Below, piece after piece: positions 17,224 to 24,933 of a DNA stretch of 64,000 nt. A model generated the notes under the pieces. The model saw only the letters and a list, made by a program, of their open reading frames with translations, made no database searches and was not told where the DNA came from. The position numbers and the translations under genes were made by a program. Within the stretch, counting starts at the first letter, position 1; each line of letters opens with the position of its first letter. The DNA lies in assembly GCF_029382255.1 (NCBI RefSeq), contig NZ_JARLLG010000007.1:124001-188000 (forward strand), read 5' to 3'. This DNA is from Isoptericola croceus (GTDB taxonomy: Bacteria; Actinomycetota; Actinomycetes; Actinomycetales; Cellulomonadaceae).

Positions 17224-18671
17224 CGCAGGACCTCGAGGTCGCCGACCTGCGCCGTCGGGTCCGACCCGGCGACGCGTGCGCCGAGCGCGGCGCGGGCCGG
17301 CTTGCCGTTGGGGGTGCGCGGCAGTGCGTCCAGCCGGTACCAGCGGCGCGGCCGCTGGGCGGGCGCCAGGGTGGCGCGGGCCACCCGTTCGAGGTGCGCG
17401 CGCAGCCCAGGGCGGTCGTCGGCTTCGACGACGGCCACGACGACGGCGCCGAGTCGGCGGTGCGGCGCCCCGGCCACGACGATGTCCCGCACCCCGGGCA
17501 CGGGGCGCAGCGCGGCCTCGACGTCCTCCGGCACCACGGTCGACCCCGCGGTCAGGACGGCGCCGTCGCCCCGGCCGCGCAGCACCAGCGGCCCGGTGCC
17601 GGGCCCGAGGACGACCGCACCGTCCGCGCCGTCGGGACCTGCGCCGTCGGGCACCTCGGCGAGATCGCCGACCGTGGCCCACCCGTCCTCGAGCCGCAAG
17701 GGTCCGCGGGCGCCGGCGAGATAGCCCTGCGACACCCACGGCGAGCGCACCCACACCTCGCCGAGGCTCGTGCCGGGCTGGGGGCGCACAGCGACCTCGA
17801 CCCGCGGGAAGGGGTGCAGGCCGTCGCCGGTGTCGACGGCGACGAAGCTCAGCTCGACCGCCCCGTAGTAGGCGACCAGGTCCAGGTCGTGCGTGGCGGC
17901 ACGATCGCGTTGGACCGGGTCGAGGCCGGCGCCCCCGACGACGGCGGTGCGCAGCCGCGAGGGCATGCCGGCGTCCAGGGCGTCGAGCACGTCGTCCAGT
18001 CGCGACGGCACCAGGTGGGCCACGTCGCTCGTGGCGAGTGCCGCGCAGGTCGCCGTCGGCCCGGGCGCGAGGTGCGCGCAGGCACCGACGGCGAGCGCAT
18101 GCACGGCGGCGAAGCAGTGCAGCGAGCTGGCCAGCGGCCCGGTCACCAGCACGGTGTCGGTGGGCCGGGTGCCGGTCAGGGCGGTCACGTCGTCGAAAGA
18201 CCGGGTCCAGGACCCGCGGGTGCGGGCCACGGCACGCGGTCGGCCGGTGCTGCCCGAGGAGAACCCGGCCCAGGCGACGTCGGCGTCGTCGGGAGCCGAG
18301 CCGGGACCGGGCACCGGCGGACGGGACGCCGCCGGGGCGGCGCGGGGCAGCGGGACGTGCACGACGGCGGCGGGTGTCAGGGAGCGCAGCACCTCCGCGC
18401 GCTGGTGCACCGGCCAGGCGGGGTCGGCCAGCAGGCCGGTCCCGCCGGCGAGGTCGACCGCCAGGAGGCCGACGACGGCGTCGAGCGGGTCGTGCAGCAG
18501 CAGGGCGACGAGGTCGCCGGGACGGGTGCCGGTCGCCGTGAGGTGCTCGGCGCCCGCGCGCACGTCGGCGGCGAGCTCCGCGTACGTGCGGGTCCGCCGG
18601 TCGTGGCGCAGCGCGGGCCGGTCCCTGCCGGGACCGGCCGCGCGCTGCAGGACGTGGTGGGCGACCGGCAC
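17220..18671 (-). CDS. AMP-dependent acyl-CoA ligase (YhfT-like) of the biotin operon
   Basis: A 483-aa ANL-family adenylating enzyme. Motifs visible in order: P-loop FSSGSTGRPRAVART, the YYGAVE motif, RGRGDGAVLTAG, and the C-terminal PRTPNGKPAR with the catalytic Lys. It should activate a carboxylic acid as acyl-AMP and transfer it to CoA. It starts 2 nt after the bioY stop and overlaps the thiolase start, so it is co-expressed with the biotin transporter. The equivalent yhfT in B. subtilis lies in a biotin-regulated operon. Likely substrate is a medium-chain or dicarboxylic acid linked to biotin synthesis; this is inference. Confidence 0.85.
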   Translation of the reverse strand: MPVAHHVLQRAAGPGRDRPALRHDRRTRTYAELAADVRAGAEHLTATGTRPGDLVALLLHDPLDAVVGLLAVDLAGGTGLLADPAWPVHQRAEVLRSLTPAAVVHVPLPRAAPAASRPPVPGPGSAPDDADVAWAGFSSGSTGRPRAVARTRGSWTRSFDDVTALTGTRPTDTVLVTGPLASSLHCFAAVHALAVGACAHLAPGPTATCAALATSDVAHLVPSRLDDVLDALDAGMPSRLRTAVVGGAGLDPVQRDRAATHDLDLVAYYGAVELSFVAVDTGDGLHPFPRVEVAVRPQPGTSLGEVWVRSPWVSQGYLAGARGPLRLEDGWATVGDLAEVPDGAGPDGADGAVVLGPGTGPLVLRGRGDGAVLTAGSTVVPEDVEAALRPVPGVRDIVVAGAPHRRLGAVVVAVVEADDRPGLRAHLERVARATLAPAQRPRRWYRLDALPRTPNGKPARAALGARVAGSDPTAQVGDLEVLR

Positions 18672-18673
18672 CC

Positions 18674-19294
18674 TCAGCCCTCCTGCGTGCGGTGCCGCAG
18701 GGCCGCGGGGTACGCGCGGGCGACGGCGACGGTGATCCCGGCGCAGGCGAGGGCCTTGAGGACGTCGCCGGGCAGGAACCCGAGGGACAACCAGGCGGCC
18801 TGGGGCAGCGGGATTCCCGTGACCAGGGCATGCACCGGAATGCCGAACGCGTAGATCGCGGCGACGCCCCCGACGAGCGCCGCGACGAGCACCCCACCGA
18901 AGGTGACCTTGCGGAGCCGGCCGACCATCATCCCCACGACCCAGGCACCCGCGACGAAGCCCATGAGGTATCCGGCCGAGGGTAGGACGAACACGCCGAG
19001 ACCGCCGCGCCCCCCGGCCAGCAGCGGAAGCCCGGCAGCCACCAGCGCCAGCAGGGTGAGCACCGCGAGCGCTCCGCGGCGGGCACCGAGCACGGCACCC
19101 GCGAGCATCACCCCGAGGGTCTGCAGGGTGATCGGCACGGCGTTGCCGAACAGGCTGAGCGTTCCCGGCAGCCCCAGCACCGCGATGAGGGCGGCGAAGG
19201 TGGCGACCCGGGCGGCGTCCGCGGCGTCCAGCCCGCGCCGCGTGCCTTCACGGGTCTTGTGGGCGGTCCCGGGGGTGCCGGTGGTCTCGGTCAT
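18674..19294 (-). CDS. bioY: biotin transporter substrate-binding subunit BioY
   Basis: A 206-aa membrane protein with six helices of the BioY family, the S-component of the biotin ECF transporter. The N-terminal cytoplasmic stretch is followed by VPITLQTLGVMLAGAVLGAR-like and LPSAGYLMGFVAGAW segments, the most conserved parts of BioY. The ATG at 19294 follows GAGGAG at 6-7 nt spacing, which decides the start. First gene of the five-gene leftward biotin operon; the 230-bp region upstream is shared with a divergent oxidoreductase gene. I saw no clear BirA or BioQ operator there. Confidence 0.92.
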   Translation of the reverse strand: MTETTGTPGTAHKTREGTRRGLDAADAARVATFAALIAVLGLPGTLSLFGNAVPITLQTLGVMLAGAVLGARRGALAVLTLLALVAAGLPLLAGGRGGLGVFVLPSAGYLMGFVAGAWVVGMMVGRLRKVTFGGVLVAALVGGVAAIYAFGIPVHALVTGIPLPQAAWLSLGFLPGDVLKALACAGITVAVARAYPAALRHRTQEG

Positions 19295-19524
19295 CGATGC
19301 TCCTCGTCGCAGGGCTGTCACAGGGTGTCTCGCTCGGTGCACCCCACTCTGCTGGCCCGGCCCGCCGCGGGGCGCCGGTGCGGGTGCCCACCCGCGGGAC
19401 GGCGTCGTGCACGATACGCACAAGCGGTTGCGGGATCCACCAAACCACCTGGGCCGGGGGTGGGGACAGTGGCCAAGGCGATGACGCGGTGGCGGCCGCG
19501 GGGTAGGCACGCGACGATGCCCGC

Positions 19525-21000
19525 ATGCAGACGTACGACGTGATCGTCATCGGTGCCGGCGCGGTCGGGAAGAACGCGGCGGACCGCGCCGCCCGCACCG
19601 GACTGTCGGTGGCCGTCGTCGAGGCGGAGCTCGTGGGCGGGGAGTGCTCGTACTGGGCCTGCATCCCGTCCAAGACCCTGCTGCGGCCGGGTGCGGCCCG
19701 TGCGGCGGCGCGGGCGACGCCCGGCGTGGCCGATCCCGGTCCGCTCGACGCCGCGGCCGTCCTGGCCTGGCGTGACGAGATGACCGGCGAGGGCGACGAC
19801 TCGGGCCAGGTGAAGTGGCTCGAGTTGGCCGGCATCGCCCTGGTGCGCGGCCACGGCCGGCTGGTGGAGGAGAGGACCGTCGAGGTCACCCCCGAGCCCG
19901 GGGTCGCGGACGACGGCGGGACGCACCTCCTGCACGCCCGGTGCGCCGTGATCGTGGCCACGGGCAGCGCGCCCGTGCTGCCGCCCGTGCCCGGACTCGT
20001 CGCGGCGAACCCCTGGACCTCGCGCGAGGCGACGGCCGTCGAGACGGTGCCCGAGTCGCTGGTGGTGATCGGTGGCGGGGTGGTGGGCTGCGAGATGGCG
20101 ACGGTGTACTCGGACCTCGGCACCCGCGTGACTCTCCTGGCCCGTCGCGGGCTGCTGGGCGGTGCCGAGCGGTTCGCTGGCGACGCCGTGGCAGACACGC
20201 TGCGCGAGGCCGGGGTCGACGTCCGGTTCGGCACCGAGGCGACCGAGGTCTCCCGCCCGGAGGTCGGCGGCCCGGTCACGGTGACCGTGCAGGACGGCCG
20301 CGGGACGCAGGAGGTGACGGCCGCCGAGCTGCTCGTCGCCACCGGGCGGCGCCCCCGCACCGGGGACGTCGGGCTGGACAGCGTCGGGCTGGCGACGGAC
20401 GCGCCGCTGGGCACCGACGACTCCATGGCCGTGCTGGGTGCGGCCACCGCCGCCGGGGGACGGCCCTGGTTGTTCGCCTGCGGCGACGTCACCGGGCGCG
20501 CCGCGACGACCCACCAGGGCAAGTACGAGGCCCGGGTCGCCGGGGACGTCGTCGCCACGCTGTACGGCCCCGACAACGGTGCCGCCGAGATGCGACCTGC
20601 CCCAGAGCGCTCCTGGACGCGGTACGCGGCCAGCGCGGACCACGGGGCCCGGACACAGGTGGTGTTCACCCGCCCCCAGGTGGCCTGGGTAGGGCCGACC
20701 GAGGCAGAGGCCCGCGCTGCCGGGCTGCCTGTGCGCGCCGTCGCCTACGACCTGTCCGCCGTCTCCGGGGCGGGGGTCACCTCACCGGACTACGCGGGAC
20801 GTGCCCAGGTGCTCGTCGACACCGAGCGCGAGGTCCTCCTCGGTGCCACGTTCGTGGGCCCCGACGCGGGCGAGATGCTGCATGCGGCCACGATCGCCGT
20901 CGTCGGTGAGGTGCCCCTCGGCCGGTTGTGGCACGCCGTGCCCGCCTTCCCGACCGTCTCGGAGGTCTGGCTGCGCTTCGCCGAGGAATATGGGCTGTGA
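19525..21000 (+). CDS. FAD-dependent pyridine nucleotide-disulfide oxidoreductase
   Basis: A 491-aa class I flavoprotein disulfide reductase. FAD-binding motif VIVIGAGAVGKNAADRA at the N-terminus, redox-active pair in GGECSYWACIPSKTLLRP (Cys-x4-Cys), NAD(P)-binding VVIGGGVVGCEMATVYSDLG, and C-terminal dimerisation domain with HAVPAFPTVSE. The His-rich end resembles MerA/dihydrolipoamide dehydrogenase relatives, but no N-terminal heavy-metal domain or C-terminal Cys pair is seen and no 2-oxoacid dehydrogenase genes are near. Substrate is unknown. The gene is monocistronic or leads into the ATP-grasp gene 24 bp downstream, which has its own promoter. Confidence 0.85.
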   Translation: MQTYDVIVIGAGAVGKNAADRAARTGLSVAVVEAELVGGECSYWACIPSKTLLRPGAARAAARATPGVADPGPLDAAAVLAWRDEMTGEGDDSGQVKWLELAGIALVRGHGRLVEERTVEVTPEPGVADDGGTHLLHARCAVIVATGSAPVLPPVPGLVAANPWTSREATAVETVPESLVVIGGGVVGCEMATVYSDLGTRVTLLARRGLLGGAERFAGDAVADTLREAGVDVRFGTEATEVSRPEVGGPVTVTVQDGRGTQEVTAAELLVATGRRPRTGDVGLDSVGLATDAPLGTDDSMAVLGAATAAGGRPWLFACGDVTGRAATTHQGKYEARVAGDVVATLYGPDNGAAEMRPAPERSWTRYAASADHGARTQVVFTRPQVAWVGPTEAEARAAGLPVRAVAYDLSAVSGAGVTSPDYAGRAQVLVDTEREVLLGATFVGPDAGEMLHAATIAVVGEVPLGRLWHAVPAFPTVSEVWLRFAEEYGL

Positions 21001-21011
21001 CGCCCAGCGGA

Positions 21012-21017
21012 TAGGCT
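21012..21017 (+). promoter_or_regulatory. -10 element of a likely leaderless promoter
   Basis: TAGGCT sits 7 nt before the GTG start at 21025 with no ribosome site between, the standard actinobacterial leaderless layout. Confidence 0.5.
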
Positions 21018-21024
21018 CGGCGCC

Positions 21025-21933
21025 GTGACCACGACGAAGCGAGTCGGACTCGCCACCTGCTCCGTCCTGCCCGACCTCGAAGCGGACGAGCGTCCGCTCG
21101 TCCCCGCCCTCGCCGCTCGCGGTGTCACCGCCGAGCCGGTGGTGTGGGACGACCCGGACGTCGACTGGTCGGCCTACGATCTCGTCGTCGTGCGCTCGAC
21201 CTACGACTACTCACCGCGCCGCGACGAGTTCATCGCGTGGGCGCGCTCCGTGCCGCGGCTGGCCAACAGCGCCGACGTCATCGCCTGGAACACCGACAAG
21301 ACCTACCTGCAGGCGCTCGACGCCGCCGGGGTGCCGGTCATCCCGACCATCTGGCTCGACCCCGAGCGGCACCTGTCCAAGCGGGCGATCCACACCCGGT
21401 TGCCGGCCTTCGGGGACTTCGTCGTCAAGCCCGTCGTCTCGGCCGGGGCGAAGGACACGGGCCGGTACCAGCCCGTCAGCGCGGCGTCGCGTGCCCTGGC
21501 GATCGAGCACGCCAAGACCCTGCTCGACGACGGTCGGGCGGTCATGATCCAGCCGTACGTCACGAGCGTGGACACCCAGGGCGAGACCTGCGTGATCTTC
21601 GTCGACGGCGAGGTCCGGCACGCCGTGCGCAAGAACGCCCTGCTCACCGGGCCCAGCCGGCCCACGCAGGGGCTCTACGCCCAGGAGAAGATGCGGCCGG
21701 TCGACGCCACCGACGCGGAGGTCGACGTGGCCCGCCGTGCGTTGGCCGTCGCGCGCGCCGAGCTCGGCGTCGACGAACCCTTCCTGTACGCGCGCGTGGA
21801 CCTGGTCGGTGGCGAGGAGTCGCCCACGGTCATCGAGCTCGAGCTGACCGAGCCGTCGCTGTGGCTCAAGCACGACGGCGGGGCCGGGACCGCTGCGGCG
21901 CTCGCGGACGCCGTCGTCGCCCGCCTGGGGTGA
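21025..21933 (+). CDS. ATP-grasp family protein
   Basis: A 302-aa protein resembling RimK/glutathione-synthase-like ATP-grasp enzymes. The N-terminal pre-ATP-grasp domain contains YDLVVVRSTYDYS; the nucleotide-binding part contains GDFVVKPVVSAGAKDTGRY, an ATP-grasp-like phosphate loop, and MIQPYVTSV; the metal-binding end is ARVDLVGG and VIELELTEPSLWL, with acidic ligands in place. Such enzymes join a carboxylate to an amine or thiol with ATP. No biosynthetic partner is adjacent, so the product is unknown. It is followed at 25 nt by a 68-nt hairpin. Confidence 0.82.
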   Translation: MTTTKRVGLATCSVLPDLEADERPLVPALAARGVTAEPVVWDDPDVDWSAYDLVVVRSTYDYSPRRDEFIAWARSVPRLANSADVIAWNTDKTYLQALDAAGVPVIPTIWLDPERHLSKRAIHTRLPAFGDFVVKPVVSAGAKDTGRYQPVSAASRALAIEHAKTLLDDGRAVMIQPYVTSVDTQGETCVIFVDGEVRHAVRKNALLTGPSRPTQGLYAQEKMRPVDATDAEVDVARRALAVARAELGVDEPFLYARVDLVGGEESPTVIELELTEPSLWLKHDGGAGTAAALADAVVARLG

Positions 21934-21957
21934 GTCCGGCAGGGAGGGAGGGAGGTC

Positions 21958-22025
21958 CTCTTCGCGCGGTCGTCAGACCGGAAGCGGAGAGCGCCCAGCG
22001 CCCGTGAGCGCGACCGCGCGAAGAG
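21958..22025 (+). terminator. long 68-nt hairpin after ATP-grasp gene
   Basis: Perfect 15-bp arms CTCTTCGCGCGGTCG (21958-21972) and CGACCGCGCGAAGAG (22011-22025) enclose a 38-nt apical part that can pair further around AGCGCccaGCGC. Position just after a stop codon suggests a terminator or stabilising 3' structure. No U-tract. Confidence 0.6.
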
Positions 22026-22187
22026 CCGTCCGGGTATGTCTTGGTCACCGAGCGGAACTCGATCATGGGCTGTGCCTCCCGTGCGGTGGTTCCGACGTCC
22101 TACCCGACCACAATCGCCGGCAGGGCGCGAGAGAACCCGCCGGTCAGCGGGGGACTCGGCGTCGTGGGCATGCCCTATGTCCATGCC

Positions 22188-22658
22188 ATGGAACGCTCCC
22201 GGCTCGTCGATGCGCTGGCAGACGCGATCGGTGTGACGACGGTGACCATCGGGGCGGGGCTGAGCGTCGCTCCCGACCGCTTCGGAAGGTTGCTGGGTCT
22301 GTCGGGGTCGGCTCGACGTGCGCGGGGTATCGGTCTTGCGGATCTCGCCCTCGGCGCGGCGATACTCTCCTCGGGTCGTGCCTGGCCGCGTCACCGCTGG
22401 CCCGCGCTCGTCGGCCGAGAAGCGTTGCACGTCGCGATCGCCAACGAGTACCGGCGCCTCGGCGCCCCCGCCGGGATGTGGGCGATGGGCGGGCTGTTCG
22501 TGGTCGACCGTGTCGTCACCGTGCTCATGTGCAGGGCTGAGACCGGGCTTCCACCGTTCGGCCGGCTCAAGAGTGTTGAGCAGCACCGGGGGTCCCAACG
22601 CCTGGGTGAGCAGGTCCGCCGCACTCGACGATCAGCTCGGCCAGGCCCCGGAGCCTGA
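22188..22658 (+). CDS. hypothetical small membrane protein (about 156 aa)
   Basis: Starting at the ATG at 22188 (MERSRLVDAL) the protein has a hydrophobic N-terminal helix, a basic loop, a second helix with GLADLALGAAILSSGRAW, then WPALVGREALHVAIANEY and a third helix. The pattern resembles small uncharacterised actinobacterial membrane proteins with a GxGLSVAP motif. An in-frame ATG at 22170 and others upstream are possible; none has a convincing ribosome site. The last 30 residues are basic and low in complexity. Function unknown; isolated between a hairpin and the tRNA-His terminator. Confidence 0.5.
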   Translation: MERSRLVDALADAIGVTTVTIGAGLSVAPDRFGRLLGLSGSARRARGIGLADLALGAAILSSGRAWPRHRWPALVGREALHVAIANEYRRLGAPAGMWAMGGLFVVDRVVTVLMCRAETGLPPFGRLKSVEQHRGSQRLGEQVRRTRRSARPGPGA

Positions 22659-22739
22659 TCATCCCGACAAGGCGTCGGCCCGCAGAGTGCCAGAGGTGAT
22701 GGTCCTCCCGCAGAGCGGAGAGCACCCCGCCCGCGACAC

Positions 22740-22796
22740 GAAGAAGGCCCGGGCCTCGGTCAAGGACGAACCTCGACCGAGGCCCGGGCCTCGTTC
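22740..22796 (-). terminator. terminator of tRNA-His
   Basis: GGCCCGGGCCTCGGTC (22746-22761) and its perfect complement (22775-22790) form a 16-bp stem. On the minus strand it is followed by TTCTTCGTG. It lies just downstream of the leftward tRNA-His gene. Confidence 0.75.
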
Positions 22797-22800
22797 TTCG

Positions 22801-22877
22801 TGGGGTGGCTAACCGGGCTTGAACCGGCGACCTCCTGGACCACAACCAGGCGCTCTACCGACTGAGCTATAGCCACC
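22801..22877 (-). tRNA. tRNA-His (anticodon GUG)
   Basis: Reverse strand: acceptor GTGGCTA pairs with TAGCCAC; anticodon stem CCTGG/CCAGG around TTGTGGT (anticodon GTG); T-arm CCGGTTCAAGCCCGG. The extra G-1 needed by histidyl-tRNA synthetase is encoded at 22877 and faces discriminator C73; CCA is encoded at 22801-22803. Confidence 0.96.
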
Positions 22878-22934
22878 ATGGCTGCGACAACGAGTGCCTC
22901 AGCCGTCGAAAAGTGTACATGCTCCGCCCGGCGA

Positions 22935-23573
22935 TCAGGACATCGCGGGGCGGGTGGTGACCGAGGTCTCCTTGATGCGCTCGGCCACTGCGCGAGCCGA
23001 CCGGGTGTCGGGGCCTGGCTGCGGGACGAACAGCGCCTCGCGGTAGTACCGCAGCTCGTCGATCGACTCCAGGATGTCCGCCAGCGCGCGGTGCCCGCCG
23101 TTCTTCTGCGGCGACGCGAAGTAGACCCGCGGGTACCAGCGCCGGGCGAGCTCCTTGATCGAGGAGACGTCGACGATCCGGTAGTGCAGGTGCCCGACCA
23201 GCTCGGCCATGTCCCGGTCGAGGAACATCTTGTCCGTGCCCACCGAGTTGCCGGCCAGCGGGGCCTTGCCGGGCTCGGGCACGTGCTCGCGGACATAGGC
23301 GAGCACCTGCGCCTCGGCGTCGGCGAGCGTGGTGCCGCCCTCGAGCTCGGTGATCAGCCCGGAGGTGGTGTGCATGTCGCGGACGAAGTCGTTCATCTGC
23401 TCGAGAGCCTCGGCGGGCGGGCGGACCACGACGTCGACTCCCTCGCCCAGGACGTTCAGCTCGGAGTCGGTGACGACGGCGGCGACCTCGACCAGCGCGT
23501 CGGCGCGCAGGTCGAGACCGGTCATCTCGCAGTCGATCCACACGATGCGGTCGTTCGGGTTGCTCGGGCTCAC
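22935..23573 (-). CDS. orn: oligoribonuclease
   Basis: A 212-aa 3'-5' exonuclease of the DEDDh superfamily that degrades 2-5-nt RNAs, including pGpG from c-di-GMP turnover. ExoI motif WIDCEMTGLD (about residues 11-20), the second acidic segment in VGTDKMFLDRDM, and the YRIVDVSSIKELARRWYP and GHRALADILES motifs are intact. The GTG at 23573 was chosen because alignment of such proteins begins a few residues before the first Asp; upstream in-frame codons have no support. The gene is leftward and lies between tRNA-His and a small basic protein. Confidence 0.93.
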   Translation of the reverse strand: MSPSNPNDRIVWIDCEMTGLDLRADALVEVAAVVTDSELNVLGEGVDVVVRPPAEALEQMNDFVRDMHTTSGLITELEGGTTLADAEAQVLAYVREHVPEPGKAPLAGNSVGTDKMFLDRDMAELVGHLHYRIVDVSSIKELARRWYPRVYFASPQKNGGHRALADILESIDELRYYREALFVPQPGPDTRSARAVAERIKETSVTTRPAMS

Positions 23574-23633
23574 GAGAGTCAGCCTACGGTCTGCTGCCGG
23601 CAGCCGGTGCCACCGCAGTGCCGACACGAAGAA

Positions 23634-23680
23634 GGGCCCCGGTGGTCGCGACGATGAGCTCGTCGTGACGGCCGGGGCCC
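23634..23680 (-). terminator. hairpin downstream of small basic protein gene
   Basis: GGGCCCCGG (23634-23642) pairs with CCGGGGCCC (23672-23680), and the interior GTCGCGACGA/TCGTCGTGAC pairs further. On the minus strand the stem is followed by TTCTTCGTGTC, as at the tRNA-His terminator. Confidence 0.65.
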
Positions 23681-23702
23681 TCGGTGTCGTGCGGGTGCGC
23701 GG

Positions 23703-23903
23703 TCATGCCGTCCGCCATCCTCGGGCGAGGTCGGCGAGGGTCAGCCTGAACCGCAGGCGGAGGCGACGGCGTCGCCGACGGCTCCTGGACGGCGCGCCGT
23801 CCGGGGACTCGCGCAGCCGACGCTCGCGTCGGGCACGCTCGGCCTCGGCGAGGCGCTCTTGGTGGATCACGCGCGCGACAGCGTGCGCTTCGATCGGGTG
23901 CAT
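23703..23903 (-). CDS. small Arg-rich protein (66 aa)
   Basis: Starts at an ATG (23903) with AAGGAACG at good spacing and encodes MHPIEAHAVARVIHQERLAE at the N-terminus, an Arg/Glu-rich helix, then a very basic stretch of consecutive Arg residues and a short hydrophobic-basic C-terminus. A terminator-like hairpin follows 22 nt after the stop, which supports expression as a unit. No family recognised. The charge suggests nucleic-acid or membrane-surface binding, but this is guesswork. Confidence 0.5.
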   Translation of the reverse strand: MHPIEAHAVARVIHQERLAEAERARRERRLRESPDGAPSRSRRRRRRLRLRFRLTLADLARGWRTA

Positions 23904-24078
23904 CGTTCGTTCCTTCGTGACGTGGGTTCGTCGGTCCGGGCCAGGGACCACCCGACCGTCCGGCGTCGGGCCGGACGGACGTCACCGCGGTGTGTTCCGA
24001 GCATGCCCCGCGAACCGGGCGAGGTGCACGGCTTTTTCGCTGGCAGCATCGGCTACGGCACGCATGCGGCCAGATCGG

Positions 24079-24152
24079 TGCCCCCGGCAGGATTCGAACC
24101 CGCGACCCGGTCATTAGAAGTGACCCGCTCTATCCGGCTGAGCTACGGAGGC
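24079..24152 (-). tRNA. tRNA-Arg (anticodon UCU)
   Basis: Reverse strand: acceptor GCCTCCG/CGGGGGC (one G-T pair), anticodon stem GGTCA/TGACC with loop CTTCTAA (anticodon TCT), T-arm GCGGGTTCGAATCCTGC. Discriminator A; CCA is not encoded. Confidence 0.95.
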
Positions 24153-24267
24153 AAGCGTGCCGATTTTAGCCCAGCGTCGGAGCGTCGGAACTTGTCGAGC
24201 CTCGCTGATCCTGACCAGGTCGCCGAGGCGTTCCGTCGCGTGATCTGAGGCGCCTCCTCCAGAGGGG

Positions 24268-24292
24268 GCAGGCTCGAGTCCTGCTGGGGGCG
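24268..24292 (+). other. tRNA 3'-half-like remnant
   Basis: GCAGGCTCGAGTCCTGC followed by TGGGGGCG matches the T-arm and acceptor 3' strand of a tRNA. About 20 of 25 positions match the same part of the tRNA-Arg(UCU) gene 116 bp away, which lies on the opposite strand. No 5' half is present, so it is a decayed fragment. The rest of the 365-bp gap 24153-24517 holds no gene that I can support. Confidence 0.4.
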
Positions 24293-24517
24293 TCGTCGGG
24301 CTCGTCACCACCGGCGCACTGCCCCCGCTGACCCCGCTGACCGGGCGCTGCTGGCGAGGGTGTTGCGGGACGTCGAACCTGCCCACGCCGTGCACCGCCG
24401 TGTCGCAGACCGCGTGGTGGGGTGTGCTGCGGATCGGTCCGGTCCGCTGCGGCCTGGCCGCGGGGTACGGTCGAACTGCGCGACACCGCCACCCGGACTG
24501 CCACAGAGAGGACCGCC

Positions 24518-24838
24518 ATGGCGAGCTCCGAGCTCAAGCTCCAGGTCGACCTGCCCAGCGAGCACGAGGCAGGGGTGCCCGCGGACTTCGCGTCGGTGTG
24601 GCACACATCGACGTCGTTCGTCCTCGACTTCGTCGCCGCCAAGTCTCCGGCCAAGCCGGCGGTCGACCAGGCGACCGGCGCCCAGACCGGTGGCCGGGTG
24701 ATGCCGGCCCGGGTCGTCTCGCGCGTGCGGATCCCGCCGCAGCAGGTCTTCGAGCTGGCCCGGGCGCTCACGCAGCAGCTCGACGTGTGGGAGCGCGAGA
24801 CCGGTCGCAAGGCGGACGGGTCCGGGCCGAAGAACTGA
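24518..24838 (+). CDS. DUF3467 domain protein
   Basis: A 106-aa soluble protein. LKLQVDLPSEHEAGVPADFASVWHT, read in short pieces, matches the start of DUF3467, and ARVVSRVRIPPQQVFELARAL its conserved end: a small bacterial family of unknown function found near ribosomal or phage-like genes. The ATG at 24518 follows AGAGAGGA. It precedes the first dynamin-like GTPase gene by 95 bp, same strand, but a link between them is not shown. Confidence 0.75.
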   Translation: MASSELKLQVDLPSEHEAGVPADFASVWHTSTSFVLDFVAAKSPAKPAVDQATGAQTGGRVMPARVVSRVRIPPQQVFELARALTQQLDVWERETGRKADGSGPKN

Positions 24839-24933
24839 CCGGGGAGCCCGCCGTCGCCCGGCTTCCGGAGATTGTCGTGCCACCTACGGCGCGCGCGTTT
24901 GGCACCGACCGCCGCGCACGCCAGGATGAGCGC

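Noticed and set aside
16135-18897. Single 920-aa protein spanning the thiolase and ligase genes
   Set aside because: The ligase in another frame is clearly real, so the upstream 557 residues are noncoding; the thiolase begins at 17223.
24114-24395. Open frame translating as a protein with PAGLEPAPSGGG
   Set aside because: PAGLEPA/PAGFEPAT-type peptides are the known product of translating tRNA T-arms in reverse; the frame covers the tRNA-Arg region and the tRNA remnant and has no ribosome site.
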